A stretch of 43,682 bases of DNA from Bifidobacterium italicum (GCF_002286915.1 NZ_MVOG01000021.1:1-43682), one strand, 5' to 3'; numbered from the stretch's first letter, positions 1-8,437 are shown. Translations and numbers: made by a program. Notes: generated from the letters alone by a model not told the origin.

Positions 1-1135
1 CATGCGTCTTCGCGCCCGCGTATTTGCGGATGTTCGTCAACGCCTCCTGCACGACGTGGTACATCGCGACGCTCGACCGTTCGTCGAGATCGTCCATATG
101 CGGCCGACCGAGCGTGCGCATCGTGATCGTCATGTCCGTGCAGACGGCGCGCGCCTGCTCGACGAGCGCGTCGACGTCGGCCAGGCGTGCGTGTTCGGAG
201 CCGCCGAAGACGCCGAGCAGTCGTTTCATGTCGTGCAGCGCGTGCTCGGATTCGCGCCGGATCGTCTCCATCGTCTCGCGCGCCAGCTTCGGGTCGTCGC
301 GCGCCGCGTAGCGGCCGCCGTCCGACTGGATGATGATGATCGACAACGTGTGCGCGACGATGTCGTGCATGTCCCTGGCGATGCGCGCGCGCTCCGCCGA
401 TGCGGCGATCTGCCGCTCCTCGCGTTCGCGCGCGACGATCGCCTCGTTGCATTCGTTGAGCAGACGGACCGTCTGATGGCGCGCCCGCTGCCAGAACGCG
501 ACGACGACCGCCATGGCGAGCGGCAGCGACACCGTGAACAGCACGATCACGAAGGCCTGCGTGAACTGCGCTCCGCAATGGTCTCCCCCCGCGCCGATCC
601 GGCACGGGAACACGATGGCGCCGAAGCGCTCGTCGCGCGGCCGTCGCAGCAGCGGGCCGAAGAGCTGCACCGCCGCGTTGACGAGCGCGGTGAGCACGTC
701 GAAGACGGCCGCCGTCGCCAGATAGCGGCGCAGATGGCCCCGTTCGCCGTAGACGATCGCCGCGCACAGCATCGGCACGGCCATGAAGTCGGCGAGGATG
801 AGCGAAGGGCCGCACACGAGCTGCGCGGCGACGACGGCGACGAACAGGCGCACGGCCAGCTCCGGGCGCGTGCGGTGCAGCATGTACGGGGCGGTCAGCA
901 GCGCGCTCCACACCGTGCACGCCGCGACGGCGCCCGCGGACGAGGGCGGATAGTCGAAGACCAGACCGGCGCCGTCGTTCCATGCGAAGCCGCCCGTCTG
1001 CAGTATCCACAGCAGCATCAGGCACATCGTCTCGAGCGCGTCGACGACGATGACGCGATGGGCATGCATCCACCCGCGCGCACGGATGCGCGGGGACGCG
1101 CGCCGCGGGCCGGGACGTGGGGCATCGAAAGGCAT
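1..1135 (-). CDS. Sensor histidine kinase, HPK7/NarX-LiaS type (C-terminus cut by window edge)
   Basis: Membrane sensor kinase of a two-component system; about 378 residues are visible and the end of the ATPase domain lies outside the window. From the ATG at 1135 the order is a basic N-terminus (MPFDAPRPGPRR), four or more hydrophobic segments over about residues 25-200, then a HisKA_3 dimerisation and phosphotransfer box reading ERARIARDMHDIVAHTLS, in which the His of MHD is the phosphorylation site. Near the cut comes the HATPase N-box, VVQEALTNIRKYAGA. These two motifs are diagnostic of the HPK7 family; its partner is normally a LuxR-type regulator, probably encoded just beyond the left edge (inference). 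No Shine-Dalgarno precedes the ATG, but TACGCT lies 7 nt upstream, so the mRNA is probably leaderless. The signal sensed cannot be read from the sequence. Confidence 0.9.
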   Translation of the reverse strand, partial: MPFDAPRPGPRRASPRIRARGWMHAHRVIVVDALETMCLMLLWILQTGGFAWNDGAGLVFDYPPSSAGAVAACTVWSALLTAPYMLHRTRPELAVRLFVAVVAAQLVCGPSLILADFMAVPMLCAAIVYGERGHLRRYLATAAVFDVLTALVNAAVQLFGPLLRRPRDERFGAIVFPCRIGAGGDHCGAQFTQAFVIVLFTVSLPLAMAVVVAFWQRARHQTVRLLNECNEAIVAREREERQIAASAERARIARDMHDIVAHTLSIIIIQSDGGRYAARDDPKLARETMETIRRESEHALHDMKRLLGVFGGSEHARLADVDALVEQARAVCTDMTITMRTLGRPHMDDLDERSSVAMYHVVQEALTNIRKYAGAKTH

Positions 1136-1142
1136 GACGCCC

Positions 1143-1148
1143 AGCGTA
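1143..1148 (-). promoter_or_regulatory. -10 box for the histidine kinase gene (leaderless)
   Basis: On the minus strand TACGCT is followed by GGGCGTC and then the ATG. The 7-nt spacing puts the transcription start at or beside the A of the start codon. Confidence 0.5.
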
Positions 1149-1303
1149 GCGTGCGCGCGCGCCACGGGCAATCATCCGCGGGGACGAAGCGGCGCCGCCT
1201 TGCCCGCACGCATGTCCGCACAGGGGATTGTGATGGAGACGACGTCGCCGGGCGCGCACGCCGCGGCCGCGACGACGGGACGGCGCAACGAAAGGGACAT
1301 CAT

Positions 1304-2641
1304 ATGGGACTGCTCGCCGAATACTACCTGCCGGGACTGCACGTTTCGGAGCACGCGATCGACGTGCCGCTCGACTGGGACGGCCACGAGCCCGGCCGCG
1401 GCTTCGACGGCCCGCACATCAAGCTCTTCTACCGCGTGCTCACCGCGCCCGACCACATCCACGACGACCTGCCGCTGCTGCTGTTCCTGCAGGGGGGACC
1501 CGGCGGCGCGGGCCCGCGGCCGCTCGACCCGGAGTCGGACGGATGGATCGGCGAGGCCGTCCGGCACTTCCGCGTCGTGCTGCCCGACCAGCGCGGCACC
1601 GGACGCTCCTCGCACATCGACTCCAACGTCATCGGCGCGATGGACGGCGAGGCGGGCGCCGACCACCTCATGCACTTCCTCGCCGACTCGATCGTGCGCG
1701 ACTTCGAGCATCTGCGCCGCACCGAGTTCGCCGGCAGCCTGTGGACGACGCTCGGCCAGAGCTACGGCGGCTTCCTGACGCTCACCTACCTGTCGCTGTT
1801 CCCGACGGCGCTCGCGGCCGCGTTCACGACCGGCGGCATCCCGCATGTGCCGGCCGACGCGACCGAGGTCTATCTGCACACCTTCCCGCGCATGCGGCGC
1901 AAGACCGAACAGTTCACCGACCGCTACCCGCTCGACCGCGCGCGTCTCGACGCGCTCGCCGACATCCTCGCCTCGCGCCGCGTCGAGCTGCCCAACGGCG
2001 ACCCCTTCACCGTCGAGCGGTTGCAGACGCTCGGCTCGTCCTTCGGCATGAAGCCGAGCTTCGAACGCGTGCATTGGCTGCTCGACGAGGCCTTCGCCGC
2101 CGGCGACGGCAGCGCGTCGGAGACGTCGCCGCTGACCGACGAGTTCCTCGCCGACGTCGTGACGGCCACGTCGTCGAACGCGCTCTATTGGCCGCTGCAG
2201 GAGTTCATCTACGCGAACGGCGAACTCGAGGCCCCGATCGACTGGGCGGCGCAGCGCGTGCGCGACACGATGCCCGGGTTCTCGGCCGACGCGCGCCCGC
2301 TGCTGCTGACCGGCGAGGCCGTCTTCCCGTGGATGTTCGAGCAGGAGCGCGCGCTCAGGCCGTTCCGCGCGGCCGTCGAGACGCTGATGCGGCGCACGCG
2401 TTTCGGCACGATCTACGACGAGGGGCAGCTGGCGCGCAACACGGTGCCTTTGCAGGCTGCTGTCTACTTCGACGACATGTACGTCGACTCGTCGTTGAGC
2501 CTCGACACGCTCTCGCGCATCGGCAACGCGCACTGGTGGGTGACGAACGAGTTCGAGCACGACGGGGTGCACGGCGCGAAGGTCTTCCGCCACCTGTTCC
2601 AGGAGGCGCTCGACCGCGGCGACTTGCGCAAGCTGTTCTGA
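1304..2641 (+). CDS. Prolyl iminopeptidase-type alpha/beta hydrolase (S33, long class)
   Basis: Cytoplasmic serine peptidase expected to release N-terminal proline from peptides. The 445-residue protein belongs to the longer class of proline iminopeptidases (the short class is about 310). It shows the oxyanion-hole motif in FLQGGPGGAGPRP near residue 65, the nucleophile elbow GQSYGG with Ser153, and a C-terminal His region (NAHWWVTNEFEHDGVHG) that holds the likely catalytic His. The ATG at 1304 was chosen because AAAGG lies just upstream and the homologous reading begins there; the frame stays open further 5' but that part is translation of the antisense side of the kinase gene. It stands divergent from the kinase, with 168 nt between, and 118 nt upstream of proC. 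Substrate preference beyond the family is inference. Confidence 0.88.
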   Translation: MGLLAEYYLPGLHVSEHAIDVPLDWDGHEPGRGFDGPHIKLFYRVLTAPDHIHDDLPLLLFLQGGPGGAGPRPLDPESDGWIGEAVRHFRVVLPDQRGTGRSSHIDSNVIGAMDGEAGADHLMHFLADSIVRDFEHLRRTEFAGSLWTTLGQSYGGFLTLTYLSLFPTALAAAFTTGGIPHVPADATEVYLHTFPRMRRKTEQFTDRYPLDRARLDALADILASRRVELPNGDPFTVERLQTLGSSFGMKPSFERVHWLLDEAFAAGDGSASETSPLTDEFLADVVTATSSNALYWPLQEFIYANGELEAPIDWAAQRVRDTMPGFSADARPLLLTGEAVFPWMFEQERALRPFRAAVETLMRRTRFGTIYDEGQLARNTVPLQAAVYFDDMYVDSSLSLDTLSRIGNAHWWVTNEFEHDGVHGAKVFRHLFQEALDRGDLRKLF

Positions 2642-2759
2642 GCGCGCACGCGCATGTCCGCGCCGCGGCTCGCGCGCACGGCCGCAACACGGATGCGCTA
2701 CCGTTGAGGGCGAACGACAACGACGGCGCGCCAGACGCGCACGGCAAGGAAGGAAGCAC

Positions 2760-3566
2760 ATGACGGACGCGTGCACGGTCGGATTCATCGGATTCGGCAA
2801 CATGGGACAGGCGATCGCGCGGGGGCTCGTCGAGGCGGGCACCCTCGACGGCTCGCAGATCGTGGCCTGCGCGGCCCACTGGGACAAGCTCGTGGAGTCC
2901 ACCGGCGCGATCGGCGCGACGGCGCTGCGCGACGCGAAGGAGGTCGTGGACGCCGCCGACATCGTCGTCGTGGCGATCAAGCCGCACCAGATCGAGACGG
3001 TCATCAAGCCGGTCGTCGCCGATCTCGCGGGCGCCGACAAGTTCGTCGTGTCGATCGCCGCCGGATGGACGCTCGACCGCTTCGACACGATGATGGGGGA
3101 GATGAGCGAGCTCATCCATCTGCAGTGCACGATCCCGAACACGCCGATGGCCGTCGGCAAGGGCGTGCTCGTCACCGAGACCGACAACACGCTCACCGAC
3201 GCGCAGCGCGCCGAGTTCGAGCGGATCTTCGGGTCGATCGCACTCGTCGAACGCGTCGACGGCGCGCATATGGACATCGCGATGTGCATCGCCGGCTGCG
3301 CGCCGGCCTTCACCGACATGTACCTCGAGGCGCTCGGCGACGCCGGCGTCAAGTACGGGCTGCAGCGCGCGACCGCCTATCGGCTCGCCGCGAAGATGAT
3401 CGAGGGCGTCGGCGCGCTGTATCTGGCCACCGGCACGCATCCGGGCGCGATGAAGGACGCCGTGTGCTCGCCCGGCGGCACGACGATCAGGGGCGTCGCC
3501 TCGCTCGAGGAGAGCGCGTTCCGCGGCTCGGTCATCCGCGCCGTCGACGCGATCCAACGGGGCTGA
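2760..3566 (+). CDS. proC: Pyrroline-5-carboxylate reductase
   Basis: Last step of proline synthesis: NAD(P)H-dependent reduction of 1-pyrroline-5-carboxylate to L-proline in the cytoplasm. The 268-residue length fits the family. The N-terminal Rossmann motif GFIGFGNMGQAIARGL is at residues 8-23, followed by the IKPHQI segment. The C-terminal signature region reads SPGGTTIRGVASLEESAFRG, the conserved proline-binding and dimerisation part of P5CR. A purine-rich AAGGAAGGA sits directly before the ATG at 2760. A -10-like TACCGT lies about 60 nt upstream, so the gene can have its own promoter. It follows a proline iminopeptidase gene; shared proline metabolism is suggestive but not shown to be co-regulated. 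Confidence 0.95.
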   Translation: MTDACTVGFIGFGNMGQAIARGLVEAGTLDGSQIVACAAHWDKLVESTGAIGATALRDAKEVVDAADIVVVAIKPHQIETVIKPVVADLAGADKFVVSIAAGWTLDRFDTMMGEMSELIHLQCTIPNTPMAVGKGVLVTETDNTLTDAQRAEFERIFGSIALVERVDGAHMDIAMCIAGCAPAFTDMYLEALGDAGVKYGLQRATAYRLAAKMIEGVGALYLATGTHPGAMKDAVCSPGGTTIRGVASLEESAFRGSVIRAVDAIQRG

Positions 3567-3608
3567 TCGCGGGGTGCGGCCCGCTGCGGCGTTGACGAGC
3601 CGCAACGC

Positions 3609-3614
3609 TACAGT
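3609..3614 (+). promoter_or_regulatory. -10 box of ychF (leaderless)
   Basis: TACAGT followed by 7 nt (GGGCGGT) and then the ATG of ychF at 3622. There is no Shine-Dalgarno in the gap, so a leaderless message is likely. Confidence 0.55.
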
Positions 3615-3621
3615 GGGCGGT

Positions 3622-4710
3622 ATGTCTCTTACCATCGGAATCGTCGGACTGCCGAACGTCGGCAAGTCCACCATGTTCAATGCCCTCACCCGCAACAACG
3701 TGCTCGCCGAGAACTACCCCTTCGCGACGATCGAGCCGAACACCGGCATCGTGCCGCTGCCCGACGATCGGCTGCCGGTGCTCGCCGGGCTCGTGCACAC
3801 CGAGAAGATCGTGCCGGCGACCGTCACCTTCGTCGACATCGCCGGCATCGTCAAGGGCGCCTCGGAAGGCGAGGGCCTCGGCAACAAGTTCCTCGCCAAC
3901 ATCCGCGAGGCCGACGCGATCTGTGAGGTCGTGCGCGCCTTCGAGGACGACGACATCGTCCACGTCAACGGCCATGTGGACCCGGCGGACGACATCGACA
4001 CGATCAATACCGAGCTCATCCTCGCCGACCTGCAGACGATCGACAACGCGCTGCCGAAGCTCGAGAAGGACCTGCGCGGCAGGAAGATCGAGCCGTCGTA
4101 CATGGAGGCCGTCAAGCGGGCGAAGACGATCCTCGAGTCGGGACGCACGATCGACGCCGCCGCGCAGGCCGGCGAGATCGACAAGGACGACCTCTACGAC
4201 CTCCACCTGCTCACCGCGAAGCCGTTCATCTACGTGTTCAACGTCGACGACGCCGAACTGACTAACGACGAGTTCAAGAGGAAGCTCGCCGACTCGGTCG
4301 CTCCGGCGCCGGCGATCTTCCTCAACGCGCAGTTCGAGGCCGAGCTCACCGAGCTCGACGAGGCGGACGCCCGCGAGATGCTCGAGGACGCCGGGCTCAA
4401 GGAATCGGGCCTCGACCAGCTCGCGCGCGTCGGCTTCGACATCCTCGGCCTGCAGACCTTCCTGACGGCGGGCGAGAAGGAGGTGCGCGCCTGGCAGATC
4501 CACAAGGGCTGGACCGCGCCGCAGGCCGCAGGCGTCATCCACACCGACTTCGAGAAGGGCTTCATCAAGGCCGAGGTCGTTTCCTACGACGACTTCGTGG
4601 CCGCCGACGGCTCGATGCCGAAGATCAAGGAGGAGGGCAAGCTGCGCCTCGAGGGCAAGGACTATGTGATGCAGGACGGCGACATCGTCGAATTCAAGTT
4701 CAACGTCTGA
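3622..4710 (+). CDS. ychF: Redox-regulated P-loop ATPase YchF/OLA1
   Basis: Obg-related TRAFAC P-loop protein that binds ribosomes and, in this subfamily, prefers ATP. The 362-residue length matches the family (about 363). The P-loop GLPNVGKS is at residues 9-16 and the switch II region reads [11 protein letters not shown] with [11 protein letters not shown]. The G4 position is N207-V-D-D210, not NKxD, in keeping with the altered nucleotide specificity of YchF. The C-terminus (about 280-362) is the TGS domain ending in EFKFNV. An upstream in-frame ATG at 3574 exists, but the start at 3622 gives the family N-terminus MSLTIGIVG and has a -10 box at leaderless distance. A strong hairpin closes the unit 20 nt downstream. 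Confidence 0.95.
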   Translation: MSLTIGIVGLPNVGKSTMFNALTRNNVLAENYPFATIEPNTGIVPLPDDRLPVLAGLVHTEKIVPATVTFVDIAGIVKGASEGEGLGNKFLANIREADAICEVVRAFEDDDIVHVNGHVDPADDIDTINTELILADLQTIDNALPKLEKDLRGRKIEPSYMEAVKRAKTILESGRTIDAAAQAGEIDKDDLYDLHLLTAKPFIYVFNVDDAELTNDEFKRKLADSVAPAPAIFLNAQFEAELTELDEADAREMLEDAGLKESGLDQLARVGFDILGLQTFLTAGEKEVRAWQIHKGWTAPQAAGVIHTDFEKGFIKAEVVSYDDFVAADGSMPKIKEEGKLRLEGKDYVMQDGDIVEFKFNV

Positions 4711-4730
4711 GCGACCGTAGCGTCACGATA

Positions 4731-4791
4731 CGAAAACGGCGGAATCCCAACGGTTCACGGGTTGCGAACCATACGGAATCCGCCGTTTTCG
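4731..4791. terminator. Bidirectional hairpin terminator between ychF and the cupin gene
   Basis: A 13-bp perfect inverted repeat (CGAAAACGGCGGA / TCCGCCGTTTTCG) encloses a loop that contains a second short hairpin (GGTTC/GAACC). Each outer arm ends in A or T runs suited to both converging genes. Confidence 0.8.
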
Positions 4792-4802
4792 CGTCTTTCG
4801 GC

Positions 4803-5162
4803 TCAGCCGTCGATGGCGTCGTGGGCGCGCGCGGCCGTGATCATCGTCAGCATCATGACCGACGGTTCGAGCGCCCTGATCGCATGCGGCAGGCGCGTCG
4901 GGAAGTAGATGAGGTCGCCGGGTACGGCCTCGCGCTCCTCGTCGCCGCCCCTGACGAGCAGGCGGCCGCTGAGCGTCTGCACGAAGACCGGCATCGCCGC
5001 CGTGTGCTCGCTGAGCTCCTGGCCGGCGTCGAAGGAGAACAGCACGACGTTGCCGCCTTCGGTGCGCATGACGGTGCGCGACACCGTCGCCTCCGGCTGG
5101 ACGCTCACCATCTGCGCGACGTCGTCGAGCGCCCGCATCCGTGTCTCATCGTCGGTCATCAT
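4803..5162 (-). CDS. Small cupin-domain protein
   Basis: Single-domain cupin of 119 residues, probably a small-molecule or metal-binding protein; no substrate can be named. The beta-barrel core shows motif 1 as GQELSEHTAAMPVFVQTLSG and motif 2 as PGDLIYFPTRLPHAIRA. Motif 1 keeps only one of the usual two His and lacks the Glu, while motif 2 has its His, so metal binding may be weak or of altered geometry (inference). An AAAAAGGAG ribosome site lies 5 nt before ATG 5162 and 8 nt before a second ATG at 5159; either start is possible. A -10-like TACACT (5252-5257) places transcription about 85 nt upstream. The gene converges on ychF at a shared hairpin. Confidence 0.8.
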   Translation of the reverse strand: MMTDDETRMRALDDVAQMVSVQPEATVSRTVMRTEGGNVVLFSFDAGQELSEHTAAMPVFVQTLSGRLLVRGGDEEREAVPGDLIYFPTRLPHAIRALEPSVMMLTMITAARAHDAIDG

Positions 5163-5251
5163 CCACGCTCCTTTTTGTTTATTGATTTGATTCATCCGAA
5201 CATCCGCGTCATCCTCCGGCGTGCATGCCGGCTTGCGGTACGCACGCCCAC

Positions 5252-5257
5252 AGTGTA
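5252..5257 (-). promoter_or_regulatory. Possible -10 box of the cupin gene
   Basis: TACACT on the minus strand; it would give a 5' leader of about 80 nt ending in an AT-rich stretch before the AAGGAG site. Confidence 0.35.
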
Positions 5258-5280
5258 GCGTCGCGGCCGTGGCATCGGAA

Positions 5281-5316
5281 GACCCCGCGCATCGCTCAAT
5301 GCGAAACCGCGGGGTC
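5281..5316 (-). terminator. Hairpin after the CxCxC protein gene
   Basis: Perfect 9-bp arms GACCCCGCG / CGCGGGGTC, with an additional GCAT/ATGC pairing possible inside, about 60 nt past the stop codon of the 104-residue gene and upstream of the cupin promoter. Confidence 0.65.
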
Positions 5317-5376
5317 GTGATGTGCGATTGTGGCGTCGGTGGCGCAGCGGGTGCAGCGCCTCCGACGCGCGGGCCG

Positions 5377-5691
5377 TCATTCGGCCTGTTCGCCGCCGGC
5401 CTTGACGCCGGTGCCGTCGCCGCTGGGCGCCTGCTGCGGCGGGAAGGGATTGACCGGCTCCGCGGGCTGCGGCGTCTCGTTCGACTTCGTCCCCTCGCGC
5501 CTGTCGGCCTGCTTGGCCGCGTCGTCCTTCGTGCATCCGCATCCGCAGCGCGAGCCCTCGCCGGCCGCGTTCGCCGTGCCCTGGAAGTCGAGGTCGCCAT
5601 CCGAGGAAGCGCCCTTGGTCGCTCCGCCGTTCGTGGCGCCGGTGTTCATGTTGTCCGAATCGATGTTGGTGTTGGTTGTTGCAGTAGTCAT
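5377..5691 (-). CDS. Unrecognised 104-residue protein with a CxCxC motif
   Basis: I do not recognise this gene. The 104-residue product starts with a Thr/Asn/Gly-rich stretch (about residues 1-46), has the cluster C49-G-C51-G-C53, and ends in a Pro/Gly/Glu-rich tail. There is no membrane segment or signal peptide and it is probably largely disordered. The three Cys in CxCxC are the only ones and could bind a metal or be modified; both are inference. It looks like a real gene: AAAGG lies 8 nt before the ATG, a TACAGT -10 box sits about 30 nt upstream, and a hairpin follows. Its base composition is less GC-rich than its neighbours at the 5' end. Two copies of a 10-bp repeat lie upstream of the promoter. 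Confidence 0.7.
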   Translation of the reverse strand: MTTATTNTNIDSDNMNTGATNGGATKGASSDGDLDFQGTANAAGEGSRCGCGCTKDDAAKQADRREGTKSNETPQPAEPVNPFPPQQAPSGDGTGVKAGGEQAE

Positions 5692-5720
5692 GTCGGCTGC
5701 CTTTCTGTTCGTTGTCTCCC

Positions 5721-5726
5721 ACTGTA
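5721..5726 (-). promoter_or_regulatory. -10 box of the CxCxC protein gene
   Basis: TACAGT on the minus strand, giving a predicted start near 5714 and a short leader with AAAGG before the ATG at 5691. Confidence 0.5.
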
Positions 5727-5741
5727 CGGGGCGTACATGTG

Positions 5742-5781
5742 AGGGATATGTGCGAATGCTGCCAACACTATAGGGATATGT
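5742..5781 (-). repeat. Paired 10-bp direct repeat upstream of the CxCxC gene promoter
   Basis: AGGGATATGT (ACATATCCCT on the minus strand) occurs at 5742-5751 and again, identically, at 5772-5781. The 30-bp centre spacing is about three helical turns. The proximal copy falls in the -35 region of the predicted promoter, the distal copy near -60. This is the layout of a regulator binding site, but no regulator can be named. Confidence 0.5.
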
Positions 5782-5862
5782 TCAGGTAATCATCAGTTTT
5801 CGCAATATGTAATAATTCGAACAATGGCAGGGAAAACGTAATATCATCGTCGTTCGTCGCCC

Positions 5863-6939
5863 TCAGCGGGCGAGCCTGTAGACGAACCGCCGCATGCGCG
5901 CAAGCACCTGCTCGCTGTCCTCGAGCCACGTCATGCATACCGGGAACACATGGCCGAGCGTGCGCGTGGAGGGCACCTTCTCGTCATGCAGTTCGAAATC
6001 GCCGCGGCATGCGGACAGCGACGTCGCCAATGCGAGCGTCTCGGCCTCGATGAAATCGTCGCTGCTCGTCTGCAGGTAGAGCGGGGGCAGCGGGCAGCGG
6101 GGGACGAGGGTGGCGGGGGACAGGAAGGGTTGCGCCGCCTCCAGGCCGGCGAAGAAGCGGGGGCCCAGCGTATCGGTGAGGCGTTCGCGCGTCGGAGAGG
6201 ACTCCGTGATGTCGTAGACGCCGCTGATGAGTGCGCCGCCTGTGATCGGCAGTCCCGACGGCCGGGGGACGCCGAAGGCCGCCGCGGCCCCGGCGTCGAG
6301 TTCGATCGCCATCGTCAGCAGCGCGAGGCATGCACCTGCCGAATCGCCCGTGAGGAACACGGCGTCGGGGTTGACCGGGAACCGGCCGAGATTCGCCCGG
6401 ATCCAGCGCAGCGCGTCCTGGATGTCCGTCAGCTGGCCGCGCAGGTCGGTCTGCGGGGCCGGACGGTAGTTGAGGGAGAAGACGGCGAAACCGAGCGCGG
6501 CCAGATGCGTGCAGAAGTTGCGGTTGAGCTCCTTGTACCCGTAGCAGAAGCCGCCGCCGTGGACGTCGATGTACACCGGCAGCGTCGCGCCGCCGCTAAC
6601 GATTGCAGCGTGGGGGAGGTAGAGGTCGAGCAGATGGCCCCGGACCTGTCCGTGGGCGCGGTCGTAGCCGCCGTCGGCGCGGTAGGGCGCGTCGGCGATC
6701 ACGTCGACCGATTCGGGGTCGTGCCAATAGGCCGCGCGCGGATAGTCGAACTCGGCCGTGTCGAGTCGCATGCGGCGGATTTTCGCGGCCTGCTCACCCC
6801 CCAGCGCGCGCAGGTCGTCGTCGATCTCGGTCCAGTAGCGCGCGATCGGCGCGATCGCGCAGTCGAGGTCGTCGCGTTCCATCGTCAGGGTGTCCAGGTC
6901 GGGGCATGTGAGCGAATAGGGCGTTGACATCGTATTCAT
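5863..6939 (-). CDS. Alpha/beta hydrolase of the hormone-sensitive lipase type (esterase)
   Basis: Cytoplasmic carboxylesterase-like enzyme of 358 residues. The oxyanion motif HGGG is at residues 127-130 and the nucleophile elbow GDSAG at 198-202 with Ser200. The acid residue probably lies in the DDFIEAET segment, and the His in LGHVFPV near the C-terminus. These motifs define the HSL family (bacterial lipase group IV); the physiological ester is unknown. The ATG at 6939 (MNTMSTPYS) has AAAGGA 8 nt upstream, while the next ATG at 6930 is too far from it. There is no signal peptide. A good promoter lies upstream on the minus strand, and transcription diverges from the YeiH-type transporter gene. 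Confidence 0.88.
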   Translation of the reverse strand: MNTMSTPYSLTCPDLDTLTMERDDLDCAIAPIARYWTEIDDDLRALGGEQAAKIRRMRLDTAEFDYPRAAYWHDPESVDVIADAPYRADGGYDRAHGQVRGHLLDLYLPHAAIVSGGATLPVYIDVHGGGFCYGYKELNRNFCTHLAALGFAVFSLNYRPAPQTDLRGQLTDIQDALRWIRANLGRFPVNPDAVFLTGDSAGACLALLTMAIELDAGAAAAFGVPRPSGLPITGGALISGVYDITESSPTRERLTDTLGPRFFAGLEAAQPFLSPATLVPRCPLPPLYLQTSSDDFIEAETLALATSLSACRGDFELHDEKVPSTRTLGHVFPVCMTWLEDSEQVLARMRRFVYRLAR

Positions 6940-6978
6940 CCTGTTTGTCCTTTCCCTGCGTTCGGGCATACGTCTTTC

Positions 6979-7007
6979 ATTATCGCACAGTTTCGGCGAT
7001 TTTCCAA
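6979..7007 (-). promoter_or_regulatory. Sigma70-type promoter of the esterase gene
   Basis: On the minus strand TTGGAA (7007-7002) is separated by 17 bp from GATAAT (6984-6979). The predicted start gives a leader of about 35 nt that contains AAAGGA before the ATG. Confidence 0.6.
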
Positions 7008-7108
7008 CGTTTTGCGGATGAAGAGCCCATCCGCGCCGACATGGGGCGCCATTCGCTGATGACGCAATCGGCGGATGCGGTTGCGGGTACGGAGTACTAC
7101 TGGAGAAC

Positions 7109-8233
7109 ATGAAAGAATTCTGTGAGAAATGGGGCAAGCGCATTGCCACCAAGGAGATGTTGCTCATAGTCGTCATCACGCTCGCGGCCACGGTCGTCGG
7201 CATGTGGGCGGCGCAGTTCCCGGGGCTGAAGATCCTCGGCGCGCTCATCATCGCGCTGCTGATCGGCATGGTCGTCCAGTTCCCGATCCGCGCATGGTAT
7301 ACGAAGGACGATCCGCAGCGCCAGGCTGGCGTCAAGGACGCCGCCGGGCTCATCGCGAACAAGTTCCTGCGTCTGGGCATCATCCTGCTCGGCTTCAAGC
7401 TCAACCTGCAGCTGCTGTTCACGACGGGCGCGAAGTGCCTGCCGCTCGCAGTCGTCATCGTCGCCGTCACCGTGCTGATCACCTACGGCATCTGCCGCTG
7501 GATGGGCGTCGATCCGCTGATGGCCATCCTCGTGGCCTGCGGCACCGGCATCTGCGGCGCGGCAGCCGTCATGGGCGTCTCCGGTTCGATCAAGGTCTCG
7601 CCCAAGCGCGAGGAGGAAAAGGAGAACGACGAGGTCACCGCGATCGCGATCGTCGCGATCATGGGCACGATCTTCGCGCTGCTCGAGATCGCCGTCCTGC
7701 CGCTGTTCGGCCTCACGCAGGCGCAGGAGGGCTTCGTCGCCGGCGGCTCGCTGCATGAGATCGCGCACGCCGTCGCCGCGGGCGACGGCCTCAACAACGA
7801 GCAGCTCGCCGCGCAGCAGGGCGTCGTCGACGCCGCGACGATGGCGAACATCATGAAGCTCTCGCGCGTCCTCATGCTCGTCTTCGTCGCGATCATCGTC
7901 GCGATCTGGTGGGACAAGCGCCACAGCGAGGTCCCGTCGGACGGCGGCAAGCGCAAGGTCGCCTTCCCGTGGTTCATGCTCGGCTTCATCGCGACGGCCG
8001 CGATCGGCACGCTCATGCTCAAGGCATGGCCCGCCACGACCGGGTTCGTGAACGCGCTCGGCAACGACGTCGCGAAGATCTTCCTCGGCATGGCGATGGC
8101 CGCGCTCGGCATCAACGTCAACTTCAAGGCGCTCAAGAAGGGCGTCAAGCCCTTCGTCGCCTCGCTCATCGCTTCGGTCATCCTCGTCGCGCTGTGCATC
8201 GGCCTGGCGCTGCTGTTCTTCCCCGCGAAGTGA
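7109..8233 (+). CDS. YeiH/UPF0324 family membrane transporter (putative sulfate exporter)
   Basis: Polytopic inner-membrane protein of 374 residues with about ten hydrophobic helices, beginning with a short cytoplasmic tail (MKEFCEKWGKRIATKE) and ending with FFPAK. The pattern GLIANKFLRLGIILLGFKLNL and the Gly-rich ILVACGTGICGAAAVMG segment are typical of the UPF0324/YeiH family, annotated as putative sulfate exporters; the substrate is not proven. A hydrophilic loop follows at KVSPKREEEKENDE. GGAG lies 5 nt before the ATG. The 169-nt gap to the divergent esterase gene has a small hairpin (GCGGATG/CATCCGC, 7014-7034) of unknown role. A strong terminator follows, so the gene is probably monocistronic. 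Confidence 0.85.
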   Translation: MKEFCEKWGKRIATKEMLLIVVITLAATVVGMWAAQFPGLKILGALIIALLIGMVVQFPIRAWYTKDDPQRQAGVKDAAGLIANKFLRLGIILLGFKLNLQLLFTTGAKCLPLAVVIVAVTVLITYGICRWMGVDPLMAILVACGTGICGAAAVMGVSGSIKVSPKREEEKENDEVTAIAIVAIMGTIFALLEIAVLPLFGLTQAQEGFVAGGSLHEIAHAVAAGDGLNNEQLAAQQGVVDAATMANIMKLSRVLMLVFVAIIVAIWWDKRHSEVPSDGGKRKVAFPWFMLGFIATAAIGTLMLKAWPATTGFVNALGNDVAKIFLGMAMAALGINVNFKALKKGVKPFVASLIASVILVALCIGLALLFFPAK

Positions 8234-8262
8234 CGGCCCCCTGACCGGCAGTCGCCGCCACC

Positions 8263-8306
8263 CGTCGCCCGCGCCCCGCATCCCCGGGGCGCGGGCGACG
8301 CCGTTT
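8263..8306 (+). terminator. Rho-independent terminator after the YeiH-type gene
   Basis: Perfect 15-bp stem (CGTCGCCCGCGCCCC / GGGGCGCGGGCGACG) with an 8-nt loop, followed by CCGTTTTCC. Confidence 0.9.
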
Positions 8307-8382
8307 TCCGCCCGCCGCGAAGGTGCGTCGCATGGACCGGACGATTATGACGCCATATCGCCCGTTCGTGACATGGGCGCAT

Positions 8383-8388
8383 TACAAT
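8383..8388 (+). promoter_or_regulatory. -10 box of the uracil permease gene
   Basis: TACAAT in a less GC-rich patch; it gives a 5' leader of about 70 nt. No convincing -35 was seen at normal spacing. Confidence 0.5.
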
Positions 8389-8437
8389 GACGATGGCGTC
8401 CGCGCGGGCCCTGCGCCGTCCGCGCGCCGCCGAGAGC

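Noticed and set aside
2..1303. Plus-strand reading frame that continues in frame into the prolyl iminopeptidase
   Set aside because: It is the antisense of the histidine kinase. The kinase strand shows clear HisKA_3 and HATPase motifs, and the peptidase has its own ribosome site at 1304.
6940..7482. 5' extension of the minus-strand esterase frame into the YeiH-type gene
   Set aside because: The extension is antisense to the transporter, has no hydrolase similarity, and lies upstream of a good promoter and ribosome site at the 6939 start.
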